Below the pieces are notes generated by a model. It was not told where the DNA came from. It ran no database searches and worked only from the letters and a program-made list of their open reading frames with translations. Source: Seriola aureovittata (Eukaryota; Chordata; Actinopteri; Carangiformes; Carangidae). Taken from it: DNA of 64,000 nucleotides. The position numbers and the translations under genes were made by a program. The stretch lies in contig NC_079371.1 of the NCBI RefSeq assembly GCF_021018895.1, positions 13,412,001 to 13,476,000 of the forward strand, in the 5' to 3' direction. Position 1 is the stretch's first letter. The number at the start of each line of letters is the position of its first letter. Shown here piece by piece: positions 37,710 to 50,104 of this stretch.

Positions 37710-37768
37710 CTGTGGGCTCAGAGGCAGCCTAGTTAGCGATGAGCAGCACCGCTGTGGACGTTGATGGA
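37710..37768 (-). other. Candidate 59-nt non-coding exon (minus strand)
   Basis: On the minus strand a long CT tract ending GTCTCCCTCTCCAG (AG at 37770-37769) precedes 59 nt with three CpGs, followed by donor CCCACAG|GTACGT (GT at 37709-37708). Both signals are near consensus. The segment contains no ATG, as suits a 5' UTR exon of the same minus-strand gene. The pyrimidine tract comes from a GA microsatellite, so coincidence is possible. Confidence 0.33.
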
Positions 37769-37788
37769 CTGGAGAGGGAGACAGCGAC

Positions 37789-37805
37789 AGAGAGAGAGAG
37801 AGAGA
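37789..37805. repeat. (AG)n array
   Basis: Short AG array in a longer purine-rich region (37670-37940). On the minus strand it supplies the pyrimidine tract before the candidate exon at 37710-37768. Confidence 0.9.
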
Positions 37806-40800
37806 AAGGGGAGGAGACCAAGAAAGATGGTGATAGGTATCGAGGGAGGGACAGAGAAAAATGAGAGAGAAAAAGGGGGATGAAGTAAGGTGAAAACCAG
37901 AGGACAGATAACAGGCAGAAAGAGGAGGAAAGGGGGAGGGATTGGGGAGAAGATAATGAGAAAACAAGTCAGATTAGCATGAAACCCCAAGTTTGAGTCA
38001 AAAAGAGACAATCATTTCACAGTAGGCTGCGGATGGGCGCAATGATTAGCAGTAGTCTGCGACAGATGCACATGCTGAACATACAAATGATGACACACAG
38101 GCGCACACACACATACACACACGCTGGGTGTTATATTGTGGCTGCGAGAAGTGGGGAGTCCATAAATAATCCCTCCAACAGAGACAACTATACAGAGACA
38201 ATACAGCCATATGGAGAAACATATGTTTGTGTCATTTTGACTGCTACCTAAGAACTAGTCAATCAAACCACAATAAACCCAACTTCATCAGACAGTTATT
38301 GACCGCCGTGCACTGATTTGGTCACCAGTTCTGACACGTCGCACTTCATAGAACATCTTTGATTTTATATTAGTTATAACAGCAGCTCAAATGAGATCTG
38401 TCGCCCCCAGAGAGGCCACGGTTAAATATTGACACCAGACGGCAGCCACACAGAGGTAACAGGAGCCAGTCAACAGGAAGAAGTGCCACCATGGAAAATC
38501 AGTGCATTGTTTACTGGAGGACCAGCCAGGTGCGGTGTTACTTCTTTGTCAGTGTGAAATAATCTGAGAAAACAGAACACATGGCCCGTCATTTGGTTCC
38601 TAATAAGCTTTTGTTCCCAGTCGGTTCAGGAGGGATTCCAGTGAGTCATCCATGATCGACAGAGAGGAAGAGACTTGGCAAGAAAGACTGAGCCGAGCAG
38701 CTGTATTGAAAATGCCTCCAGACTTCAAAGCTTAATACCTGGATACTGGAGATAATGTAGTAATCATGAAAAAATAAGAAAATGTTTGCATTGCTTGTGA
38801 TTTTTTTCTGCTCATTCATATCGTACTTGGACTGTTGATGTCCATATTTAAAAGTAAAAAAAAAAAATAAACCCAATAATAGTCGGGTATATTAAAATAC
38901 GTCTGCTTTGGTAAATTAGATGATTTTTTTTACTGTTATTTATGACTCATCATGATTTTAATGTTAGACTGTGTTTTGAATTTGTTTCATGCTTTTTGTG
39001 GCACTAAGATAATGAGAATCAGAGTTGCCGGTTTCCCTCACAACATTTGTGTGATCGCTTAATTCACATTTTTCAATTAGGCTTATTTGCTGCACACTGA
39101 AAAATGAATTATGGTTGTAAATCAATCACTCTGAAAGCATTCATTAATTCTCAATACAGCTCATTATTTAGCATATTCACTAATTAACATGAGGTGTGCT
39201 AACAAAACCATGGTTAATTATATACAAAGTGGTTGCTTGCTGCCAATCTGTCCTCTCTCTGTCGTCCACCAACACTGTCTCTTAATCATCGATGCACATC
39301 AGTGTGCCATGGCTCACCACAATAATTGCCTAATAAGAGACATGAGGACAACCGGCCTGTCAATGGACTGCAACAAGTGTTCATCTCCCCTGAATGCCAA
39401 GTAAGTAAGTGGTCACCTTATCACATACAAAAGAGAGAAATAGAAAGAAAGCCAAAACCTCAGCTCTCCATTTAAATCCATTCTGTGCTCTTTTAGTTTA
39501 CAGAGACACACTCACTGTGAAACCAACATTGAACATTGAACATCTGAACATTGAGGAAATGGAGGATACTCAAACCCCAGACAAATACATTCAAACACAC
39601 AGTGTAGAAACTATGAAAAATGCATGTTTTAAAATATGAAGGTTTGAAGATTCACAATTAGCTCTAGCTTTCAGATAAACATCATTCTGATAGTGATCAC
39701 TGGCACTGCACTCATTCTCCCCTCGCTCTGGATGTTTGTGTCAGTTAATGTCTTATTTCTAAATGTAAATGTGAGATCAGTGTCTGTACCAGCAAATATT
39801 AACCATCTGCCACAGCTAACGTAATGACAACGGAGAATGGTCTATTTATTCATCAGCTAACAGTCCTAAAGAGAAAATGTGACCGCTCAACGATGCACTA
39901 GATATCTGACAACCTTGTACAGACAACATGGATTAGAAAAGCATATGTTCCTCTAATATTCAAACAGTTCATAGTTCTTCTTTCGCCTTTAAAGATTATG
40001 ATTGATGTAGTTTTTTAAGGACTAAGTTTCAAATTATACTAAACAGTTTAATCTCTAATAAGAAACTCAAAAAAGGTTCTGGTGTCAGAATAAAGCCCCG
40101 AGGTCAACTAACGTTCAAACACTGGAAACTCTTATGAACAGATTCCAGCAATGCATCTAGCATTTCTAAACATTTCTTTGTTTAATGATGCATTTTTCAC
40201 ATTCCCTGCCCAGCAGTAGACAATGTGATGTTTAGTTGTATCAGTTATTATCTGTTAATGGAATACTTTTCAGCTAAACCTCCACAATATACCTCAATTT
40301 TCAGCTTCCACATAGAGCGGCCAATTTGCACCTCGTTTGATGTTAAGAAATCCCATCAACACTTGCATCAACACCAGAATAAAATCCAATTTTGAACAAT
40401 GTTTTTGTAAAGAGAATGTCTGATTTTATGTGTTGTTGCCACACAACGTGTGGCTAAAGGGCTATATTTAGACCTATCAACATGTCCACACACCCATCAT
40501 GGACAAAGGTAAGAGGTTCACACACTCTCTTGGGGCTGCAGAAAGGTATTTTAGGTGATGTAGAAGTTTGCTAACTAAAACTGATACAGGTTAACAAGAA
40601 AATGAGATGAAAAAAAAAAATAAAAGCATGTTTACACCAACGTTTTTATCAAAGATGCCCTTCACATGCGTCAGGACTGTACCCAGGTTAAATGGGATGG
40701 TTCTATAACAGGATAAAAATTATTCATAAAAAAATCCCGTCTCTCCTGGACAATCTATATGGTAATTTATATCATCACAAAGTACCTTCTGGAATGCATT

Positions 40801-40811
40801 ATCGATTGACC
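37806..40811. other. Non-coding stretch, partly TAAT-rich
   Basis: No gene recognised. The interval 39040-39350 is rich in TAAT/ATTA cores (CTTAATTC, CAATTAGG, CATTAATTC, CTAATTAAC, GGTTAATTAT, CTTAATCATC), a composition often seen in vertebrate developmental enhancers. This is compositional inference only. Confidence 0.45.
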
Positions 40812-41765
40812 AAATCCATCTACCAACCATTTTCCATCACTTATCCAGGGTCAGGTTGTGGTAGCAGCAGCCTATGCATGGTAGTCCAGACGTCCCTCTC
40901 CCCTGCAACATCCTCCAGCTCCCTCTGGGGGGATTCTGAGGCGTTCCCATGCCAGATGAGATATATAATCGCATCCAGGATTTTTCTGGCACATCCAACT
41001 GGTCTCCTACCTCACACCCTTCTAAGTCAGATGTGCCAGGAAACATGATGCATTGTTATCAGACCTCCTTAGCTGACTCCTTTTGATGCAAACTCTTTTT
41101 GTCCACTTTTTTCCCACATTCTGTTGGCAACTATCCAAAGTTTATGACCATAGGTGAGGGTTAGCACGTAAATGGAACAAAATATCATGAGCTTGGCCTT
41201 CAGGCTCAGCTCCCTCTTCAACACAAAGGGTACTTGCTGATGCCACACCAATCCTCTTGTCGACCTCACACTCCGTCTCACCCTAACTCGTGAACCAGTC
41301 CCCAAGACACTTGGGGCAGTGTCTCATTCCCAACCTCTAGGGAGCGGTCCACTGTAAAGAACCATGGCCTTAGACTTGCAGCTGCTGACTGTTACACCCT
41401 TGTTTTGCAAAATCGACCCAGTGCGTTCTGGTGGTCACGGTTTGATAAAGACAGCAGAACCACATCATTTGCTCTTTGCAAATGATGTGGTTCCCGGCAT
41501 CACCTTGAGATCCTGTTCATAAAGATCAGACACAGAATCAGTGCCAGGGGGGGCAACCTAACATCCACTGAAAACATGAAACTTCCTGATGAGAATACAG
41601 ACACAGTTGGACTCTGGTTATATAAGGGATGAATGGCTGTTAGCAATGCCCCGGTACCCCACAATCCCATATAATCCCTGAAAAGACGCCCCCGTGGGAC
41701 ACAGACATAAGCCTTCTCCAAGTCCACAAAACACATGTAGGCGGGATGGATTAATGACATCTAAC
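40812..41765 (-). pseudogene. LINE (non-LTR retrotransposon) reverse transcriptase relic, 5'-truncated
   Basis: On the minus strand the 5' part reads PAYMCFVDLEKAYVCVPRG (RT motif A context; intact fish copies have KAYDRVPRG). FMNRISR follows near 41503, then ANDVVLLS at the motif C position, where active elements have FADDVVLL. Next come KRELSLKAKLMIFCSIYV and LTLTYGHKLW (41230-41110), and the C-terminal WMRLYISSGMGTPQNPPRGS region (40985-40920). The 3' end reads CTGGATAAGTGATGGAAAAT and GGTTGGTAGATGG, like the tail of such elements. Frameshifts, stops and the lost catalytic Asp make it inactive. Upstream endonuclease and most RT palm sequence are missing, typical of 5' truncation. Exact clade not assigned. 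Confidence 0.85.
41457..41493. repeat. 16-bp perfect inverted repeat inside the LINE relic
   Basis: Arms 41457-41472 (GAACCACATCATTTGC) and 41478-41493 are exact reverse complements around a 5-nt loop (TCTTT). The left arm (41457-41472) is the element's own motif C sequence in its normal minus-strand orientation; the right arm is an inverted copy lying where different element sequence is expected. Confidence 0.9.
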
Positions 41766-44391
41766 TAACAATGTAGAAATTGGGTGTACTATCCTTTAAT
41801 CTTCACATTGTTTTTACAAGAGGAAACTATTTAGTCTGAGTGGAACATTCTGCTCCTCTGAATAGAAACAGGTGTGGCAGTGAAAAGCAGAGGTCAGCAC
41901 ATTCATACATTCGGTAGGACTCGTGTTGCCAAAGAGGTCCCTCTCACTTCACAGGGAAACACTGTGTGTAACTTAGAAACAGGTTTGTCATCATCCACCT
42001 GCGAACAGCATAACAAAACGCCTTCCTCGCATGCTCACTCGCTCGCTCGCTCACCCCCCCCCCCCCTTCTTTCCTCTTCCACTTTAGTTTTCAACCGCTG
42101 CTGACAAAAAAATAACGGTATCAGCCCACAGTTTTCTTCCTGTGGGAGCCAGAAAAGGAAGATAATCAGGAGGACACCCAGAGAGAAATATCCAATCTGT
42201 GAATAAAAATAACTCAGGAATTCTGTCCCTCCCTTGCAGGCTGTAAATATGCTCTGGGAAGAGACAGGCAGTGATTTTGACTTGATGAGAGCAGACTGTC
42301 AGGATCCAGACGTCCCAGCTCAGCTTCTTGATTTATTTACTTCTGTCCCTTTTCCTGCTGAGAAAAAAAACTCTGTGTTCATGAGTGCAGCATGAGACAA
42401 AAAGTTGAAGGGATTCGTGTTGTTAAAAGCTCAGATGTAATAGCGCACAATGCAATTAATGAGCTAAAAAAAAATGTTGTGTTTCCTGTCATTTGGCCAC
42501 AGGTTACACTTGAATTTCACTTGTAGTCTGGCAGAGTTACTGCTTCAAAAGTCAAACTGGTGTCAGCGAATGGATGTTTTTTTCTTTCACATTAGCAGGA
42601 GATTATTGTGAGGAAATAAAGCCAACCATGTGTGAGCAACATGTGTTGAGCAGCAACGAGCCTTTGATGTGGATGAAAGGCCTTTAGAATTAAGATGATA
42701 GCATAACATTTCAAGAGAGTGTTTTTGTGAATCAGATCTCTCTGGTTCTGATAAGCGTGGATGTTAAGATTTTTATCAATCAAAAGTTTATTTATACAGT
42801 TCATCATTTGATTATTTAATGATGACAAGCCCAGCTCAGTTGGCAGAAACTCATTAACGAACCTACCCAGTATCATTTGTATTGATTTATAGCCCCAGCT
42901 GTGTGATAAGCTGAGCAGTGTTTTTCTTTTCCAGGACTCGCAGCCACTGTTTCCTGCTGGTGGCCACTGGGAACTGCTCAGAGCAACCACAGTCCTCTAC
43001 ACTGTTGGCTGCTGACCAACAGAACAAATTGCACAAATGCACCTTGACATTAGCTGTCCTTCACTTTGCCCTACCACATTCTTTGCACTGGCCTCGAGCC
43101 TGGAGGTGACAACTCTCTGGTCACAAACCCACTTAATACACGACAAATTCCATTAAATATTCCAGCTCCTTATCTGTCTTGATCAAATTAAAATGGCTCC
43201 CTTTCTCGGCAATCGTAAATCAGCTATTAATATGCCAAAAGGGAGTATCACGTGCAGATAAATGTCAGCAGTGCAATGTACACAAGCTAATGAGTTTTGA
43301 ACACGGCTGACACTGTTTGGCTCAAATAAAACACAAAGGACAAGAGTGATGACTAGTTCACTATATTCAATTATCCTCCGTGAGCAGAGGCTGTCGCTAT
43401 GCTTGGTCAAGTCAACCTCCGGTGGGGCATCGTTTCATTTTTCAAATGAAGAGAGTAAATTAACTGTCAAGGCTTTGATGGAACAGACCAGAGAAAAAGC
43501 TACAAAGATTATCAATATTCTTCAAGATAAGTACTGTTCTGACATATTTTCTTCACTTCCCCACCAACTTAAAATATGGTTGATAATATGTTTTCTCCAT
43601 CTTTATTTTGGGTGCCACAATGTCAAAAGAGTTCAGCTATAGCATTTATTTTCTTCTTGGGAAACACAAAAAAACTTTTCAAGTCTTGGGGCGACCATTT
43701 TATGGGAAAGGGTGTTACCTCTTCCACAATTAGCTCAGCACACATAACGTCAGTGCTCATTATCAGCTACACCACAACACACAGGGGCCACTTTGTATCG
43801 CCAGGGAAACGCTCACACATCCTTGCCCCTGTTTCCTGGTATGAACTCACTTGCAACAGAATACAAACATTGTACGTCAACCCCTCACCATTTTCCCAGC
43901 ATGAGGCAAGCAGTAACACCACTCTATATCATCATGCCTGTGACACAAGGTGCATTGTTTTGAAGAGAAATGTCCTGGACTCCATGTTTCCATTCATTTT
44001 AAGAGAGCAATTTCATTTTAATTGGAGATTTGATTCATTTCCTGTATTCATTTGGTCTTTAACAACTTTGTTTTCTGTGCCTTTACATAATTCTAGGATT
44101 AGAGATTACACATCCTGTGCTGTTTAGTTGGCTTGACAGCATTACCACTGCCATTTGGTGGGCCCTAATTTAATCACAGAAAACTGTTTAAAGATTTTTT
44201 TTCTTCTTTTTTTTTTGTTGAGAAAATGCTGAAATCCAAGAAGAAAAAAGATATGCCTTTCCCTCCAGTCAGAAACATCGGTCTCTGATATATAGCAATA
44301 TGAGCAGTGGTCACAGAATTTACATGATGCACTGTTGTTACAAATTGTAATCAAATTGTCAGGTACTCATTAACATTGATGAATAAACTTT
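41766..44391. other. Non-coding stretch
   Basis: No gene recognised. Frames of 132 codons (42592-42990, minus) and 183 codons (43576-44127, plus) show no motif or family resemblance and are within chance length. A C14 run lies near 42053-42066. Confidence 0.5.
44378..44391. repeat. SINE target-site duplication, left copy
   Basis: GATGAATAAACTTT, identical to 44597-44610 and flanking the SINE. Confidence 0.9.
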
Positions 44392-44596
44392 TTTTTAAAG
44401 TATATTTTTTTGGGCTTTTTTATGCCTTTATTTGATAGTATAGTGGAGAGAGACAGGAAACAGGGAGGCAGAGAGGGGGAATGACATGCAGCGAAAGGCT
44501 GTCCGATGCGGGATTCAAACCGGGGCCAACTGCAGCGAGGACTGTAGCCTCTACACATGGGGCGCCTGCTTAGACCACTACGCTACACGACGCCCC
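44392..44596 (-). mobile_element. tRNA-derived SINE with intact target-site duplication
   Basis: On the minus strand the element starts GGGGCGTCGTGTAGCGTAGT, containing an A-box-like TAGCGTAGTGGTCTAAGC, then a B-box-like GGTTTGAATCC about 50 nt later, the pol III promoter layout of a tRNA head. The body ends CAAATAAAGGCATAAAAAAG followed by an A-rich tail. The 14-bp duplication GATGAATAAACTTT occurs at 44378-44391 and again at 44597-44610, identical in both places. I recognise the body as a common percomorph SINE but do not name the family. Confidence 0.9.
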
Positions 44597-44610
44597 GATG
44601 AATAAACTTT
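44597..44610. repeat. SINE target-site duplication, right copy
   Basis: GATGAATAAACTTT, adjoining the GGGGCG 5' end of the SINE (minus strand). Marks the original insertion site. Confidence 0.9.
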
Positions 44611-44885
44611 AAGGTAGAGATATACTTGCTTTTTGTGTGTGCATAATGACTACTTTGTGTATCCTGCACCCCTTTGGAGCATTGGTTGTACACATCTTCA
44701 GAAATTAATGCTACACATACACAAGATGTAATATGCACATGAACACTAGGGACTGTGTAGGGGAAGCGCTGGGTGGGATAATCAGTGGAGGAAATCATCA
44801 ATGTCTTGGCAGGTTTTCGAAAATGTTGGTGGTGTTTCTCATCATCGATTTCTCGCATTGGCAAAAACTAAAGAAACATACCTTT

Positions 44886-45345
44886 CCATGGACTGTATAT
44901 AAAGATGGATGTAGCCTCCGTGATGTCACCCATGGGTTATTGAGGAGCGGTTTTGAAGCTCAGAGTGGGTTGCTCCTCCATCATCATCTTGGCAGTGCCT
45001 GACTGCACCTAACTCCCGGCTATTCCAAATGCTGGTTTATGGCAAGCATATGCTCACTCATCTGTCACTCAAAGCGGCCACACCCTCAAATATGCATAAC
45101 TTTAAGCCTTAATGAAATATAAACCGGTGAGTTGTGAAAAAAGCCCCCCCCCATACAGTTTTCATGAAGGAGGAAATTAGCTATAGAAAGCAAAACCGTT
45201 TATTTCTGCTGTAAACTTGTGCGTTTTAACATGGGAGTCTATGGGGATTGACTTGCTTTTTAAAGCCAGCCTCAAGTGGCCATTTGAGGAACTGCAGTTC
45301 TTGTCACTTCCATGTTGGCTTAATTTTTCAGCCACAAATTTTGCT
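44886..45345 (-). mobile_element. Interspersed teleost repeat, copy 2
   Basis: Begins (plus strand) GGACTGTATATAAAGATGG and continues through GATGTCACCCATGGG, TTGAAGCTCAGAGTGGGTTG, AAGCCTTAATGAAATATAAAC, GTTTATTTCTGCTGTAAA and AACATGGGAGTCTATGGGGA, the reverse complement of blocks in 31640-31978. It retains an internal block missing from copy 1 (GCTATAGAAAGCAAAACCG). Right boundary uncertain, about 45315-45345. Open frames here are repeat artefacts. Confidence 0.7.
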
Positions 45346-48300
45346 GTTTGGGCCCTACATACCATCTACAGTGGCGCCGCTGTAATCTTTTCTGCTGTGA
45401 TCTCACACATTTGTAACCTTCTCAAGTGTCGCCATTTTTATTGTCTAAATCATGAAAATCTGTTAATTCTATATGGTCTGAGTGCTCTAGTGTGCCCTCT
45501 TGAGATATCCTCCAGTAACACACAAAGTACTTGGTAAGTATTTGAAGGATTACAGTCACGACACAGCCGGTTGTCTGAAAAGCAGGATATCTCTGGCTTT
45601 AGAGACTAAATTACAAGCCCCCAGTGCCTTCTTTTCTTTGGAACTGAAGAGAAGTTTATGAGAGATTTTTAAAAAAGATATTCACAAGCGTCTGAGCATG
45701 CATGAAAGAATAGTCCCATAATGACATAAATTATAAGAAAGAGAAAATGTAAAAGAGAAAAAAAGGAAAGACAGAGCTGTCCTAGAGCGGTAGCAACATC
45801 AGCCTTTTGTCATCATTGTCTCATCCTGTACATTTTCCTCAGATGTGGCACCATATGCATGAGTATGCTGTGGTCGCACATGGCTCTTCAATTTGCACCA
45901 AATTACATTACAAGTTTAGCATTGCGAAATTAATGAGAGGGACTCAGTGATTTAATGAACTTGGACTGTGCTGTGCACTTGTGGCTCATAACCAACCGTC
46001 TCTGTAATGGGGCGCCAGCTACAGCCGGGTCTCAGTCCCTATGTAGACTGTTCAATAAGGCCAAACCTCTCACCTTAATGACTGTCGACTTTTTTTCCTC
46101 AGTCGGATGCACTTTTAATTATCAGCTCCAAGGCTCTCTGTAGCATCTGTACTCAGAGGACAGGGCTTGCCTTTTAACTAAGAACCTCCAACTTTACAGA
46201 GTTGGCTCAAAGTCAGCCTCAAAAATCTGTTAGCTTTGCTAAATTCAGCCACACAGCAGCAGAAGTGAAGTAACTCTTTTATGGCAGTGTCATCTTTAGC
46301 CTGGCTGCTACACTAATAACCTGCACTGCTGCCGAGCTGGACTTCATTTTATGAGCAGCAGAGTGTCCTGACAAAGCAAACAACTATGACGTAACACAAG
46401 TAATGACAGCCATGATCCAAATATGTGGAGAATTATTCACAGTTTAGCTTTCAGTAGACACATTTCTAATACTAATGAGAAAACCCTTTGCCATATTTGT
46501 TATTCGATTGAAGAGAAGTATGACCTTGAGGAGTCGGGTGGGAGAGCAACTTTAATGCTAAACTGACTCTAAAAAAAGAAAAAAATATCATAAATCCTTT
46601 CAGAATCAGCCTCTCACACACTCTGTAGCTACATCATAGATGCTCTTGGAATTCAGGATGTTGCCAACACATCCTGAAAGCACAAAGTTCCTCTGTCCGA
46701 CTACATCCCTCTCAACAATCTGAGGTGTCAGTCATGTGCAGAGGACTTTCTTGAAACAAAGTGGAGTCTAATCAAGCTGCACAAACAGAGTGCTGCGTTT
46801 CCCCCGCTGCAGAATGCTGCCTATTCCTGTGGTTCACCCAAACAGTCACAGGCAGCAACAATGGCTTTCTACCAAAGCAGCTGTTTCTCTCTCCCTGTTC
46901 AAACCCTCACTGGGACATCATTACTGTGGAGCACATTTTCATTCATCAGCCTCTGAATGATGCATCGGTTTATGGAAGGGCTTCTCAAATGAGATTCGTT
47001 TCCATTGTCATACTACATTTTGCTCTTGTTTAACTACATTTGTAAACAATTATGAATTCAGATTGTTAATCTTTAAGAATATCATAAAATACATTATTTT
47101 ATCCTCCTTTTTATGGCAATGACTGTTTAATATATTCATGTTCGGTAAATGCTCTGTGTTATTTTACATTCCTGTGCAACATTCAAGTTGATAATCACAG
47201 AGATGCAGAGGAATGTGATTAGTAACAAGACAGTTCCTGTGTCAACAGTTTCTCATGGATGTACATGTTGGTAGTAGTTGTCTTGTATTCTGTTAAATGA
47301 CTATTATTACCCTCCCCAAACTATTCAGTTGATGATCTTTAAACATTTCAGTCTGCATTCCTGTGTTGTTTGATATTTCAAGCCTGTAAAATATCACTTT
47401 GAATGACATTAGAAGTACATCCACTCTGCTAACTATCTGGTTGCTAAGTCACATTTTTTCACTTCAGTATATCAATATTCTACTAACACTACTTACAAAA
47501 AAGTTATTTATTTTTTAATCTTAATAACCACAATGCTTTTAACCTACAGTACTCATGACTCCAAGCCCAACATTTCTCCTGTTTCCAAAGCCAGTGCAGC
47601 CATTTCGGGAAGTCCTCAAAAATGGCATTTCATGTCTCTACTGCATATTGGAAAAATAAACCTCAGAAAATGAATCTTCACACTCTCGTACCAGAGAAAT
47701 GGGGGCAGTGGCATTCTGCGATCGCAGCACAGGTCCTGAGGGAGACTGAATAAGTATAGTTAAAATGGCACTACAACAAGTGTTTAGCAGATAATCTTGC
47801 TGGGTCAGCGGATATTTTATTTAGCAGGTAACTCAGCTGGATGGGTATCTTTGAGTAACTGGGTGTTCTTCCTCCACCACTGTGTTGGGGCTAAGTAACA
47901 GCCTTGTTAGTCACTGGGCTGCGGCAATAGTTTTTATATACTATGTTGTAAATGGCCCTGTCTTATCTTCAACTGCAGGATCATCTTTTAAATAAAGCAC
48001 GTTCTCCATGTGCTTCTATTTATGGTTTAACCATGCTAGTTTGTTAGAAGTTTTTTTTCTTCAAGTGTAGTTCAAATGGATGACATGATATTCACCTCAA
48101 TCAAGTTTGATTTTGCAGAGAACTCTATGTTAGCACATGACACTGTTGACAACGTTTAGGATTAACATTTTTAAGTCTTTATTTTTTTAATTATGTATGT
48201 GTTTGAAATGATTCATTGTTTTCCTCAGTGAGGGGCAAACAGCTTGAGTGAACAGTATCTCATCACAGATGAAAGCATAGCCTGAATGCAACATGCTAAC

Positions 48301-49587
48301 GCCGGCTCAGTTCTGCTACATTATTAATAAGCTTCTTATTTGTAAAGAACATCTAATAGCATTCCTTTTTTGATGTGCAAACCAGACTTTGTGCAGCAAA
48401 ATAAATCACCAGTTTCTCATCTTCTGGAAACTCTAATGTGAGTGTGCTATTTAAAAAATAGCACAGGACTACAGAAGGAAAAAAAAAGAAAAAGAACTCT
48501 TGGATTTGTGAGCCAGACACTGAGCATGAGAGTCATATTTGGGCCAAGATGACTTATGGGATGGACAGATGTCTAACATTAGTGAGAGAGATGAGGAGCA
48601 AGTGTAAGAGGATGGAAATACGCTCAAATCGAACAGCGGAGGAAAAAGTAGAGCATAACAGACATTAAGAGAAATCTATTTAAAAAGCATATACAGGCCC
48701 ACATCAAACACACCACCAGGAGGAGAAGGTTGCTGAGTGGGAGTCATCTCATTCCTCTCCCTCTATGTTCTTCCTGCAGTGCTTCCTGCAGCTCCCGTTT
48801 TGCTCTCTGTTCTTGCTCTACTGTCTTCCTCTGCGCCATCTAAATATTTCATATGTAGCCTGATGTTGTTTTAGGGATGTGTCCCACTCTTTGATCAGAC
48901 AGACTGTCATTGATTTGTTGCTGGAGCACAGTAAGGCATCGGCTGTTTCATCACAGAGGAAAAGACAATCAAGACAGGCTCACTGAACAAGGACAAATCA
49001 ATAAATAATGCATCATCAGCTTGTATTCAGCTGTTTTATCAATCATTAAAAGGCCCAATACAGTGCAGTCCCACCATTACACGTTGTTGCCACCAGTGAA
49101 ATGAATGTGTGTACATGCTATTCTGTGTGTTCCGGGGTCAAACCAGCTTGGATGTTGTGTTGCTGTGAAAAGAAAAAAGAAAAAAATCACTATATATTGC
49201 TTTTACACTTAAGTTCAATATCCTGTTGTACATCTTGAATGGACTCTTTGGAAATGCTAAAAATCAAATAGCAAATGCAGCAGTAATTACAGAAGGACAC
49301 TTCTGAGTCAGGGAAGATGAGCTGTATTCTACAAAATCATATCGGCTCTTGCTGCATTACTGAGCCAAAACCCACTGACGCTCTGGCTTTGATGTTCAAA
49401 CTGTGGTCCTGCACAGCCAGGAAAAAAGTGTTCTAAAAACGGGGGCCTAAAATCTGGGAGTGAGAGGAAATGTTGCTGCTGCCATAATCCTATGGGTAAT
49501 CGTTTACATTTGATCACCATGCATGAATATGAATACTGTTCTGCGTGTCCTTGAAAAATCCCCCAACTTACAGTCACTTGCTGGGTT

Positions 49588-49635
49588 AGAGAGAGAGAGA
49601 GAGAGAGACACACAGAGAGACAGAGAGAGAGAGAG
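49588..49635. repeat. (AG)n array, interrupted
   Basis: AG array broken by ACACAC and GACAG segments. Confidence 0.93.
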
Positions 49636-50080
49636 TGATGTGAACATTTTCTGCACTTCTTCCGTAGGATGACAGCTATTCAAACGGCTTACTCCAACCT
49701 CCAGCAAAACGACTAGCGTGAAACCGAGTCACAAGTGGCACACATTTAAATGCACTCAGTGTGGTGTTGCGAAAACAACACGAGGGAGACAAAAAAAAAA
49801 GAAAGAGAGAGAGATGAATAAGAGCGGGCGCTACAGTGCCTAACAATGCCAAGTAGAAGATTACAGATGGCTGGCTTTGTGGAGGGGTGCTTGAGCATGT
49901 TTTCAGGCTCATTTCAGTGTAATTTTCTCCCTTTATCCATGGGCACGCAGCCTGTGAAGGGTCAGAATGAAGCATGGAGCCTCGTGGAGAGAGGAAGGCC
50001 AAGCAGTGCGGACATGTAGGCAGAAAGGAGACGTGATGGGGCGCTGGAACGGCTACTGCTAATCCCTGGCACAAAGGGGG

Positions 50081-50104
50081 AGAGAGAGAGAGAGAGAGAA
50101 AGAG
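50081..50104. repeat. (AG)n array
   Basis: AG array with one AA interruption near its right end. Confidence 0.9.

Noticed and set aside
42592..42990. 132-codon minus-strand frame
   Set aside because: Not repeat-derived, but no family resemblance and no plausible flanking splice pair were found.
43576..44127. 183-codon plus-strand frame, the longest in the window
   Set aside because: No recognisable motif or domain; frames of this length are expected by chance in ~64 kb of AT-rich sequence over six frames.
44392..44596. Considered as a functional tRNA gene because of A and B box motifs
   Set aside because: No tRNA cloverleaf folds cleanly, the boxes lie in a longer body with an A-rich tail, and target duplications flank it, so it is a SINE.
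46648..46679. Small inverted repeat (TCAGGATGT...ACATCCTGA)
   Set aside because: Nine-base arms with a 7-nt loop are expected by chance in 64 kb; no further structure surrounds it.
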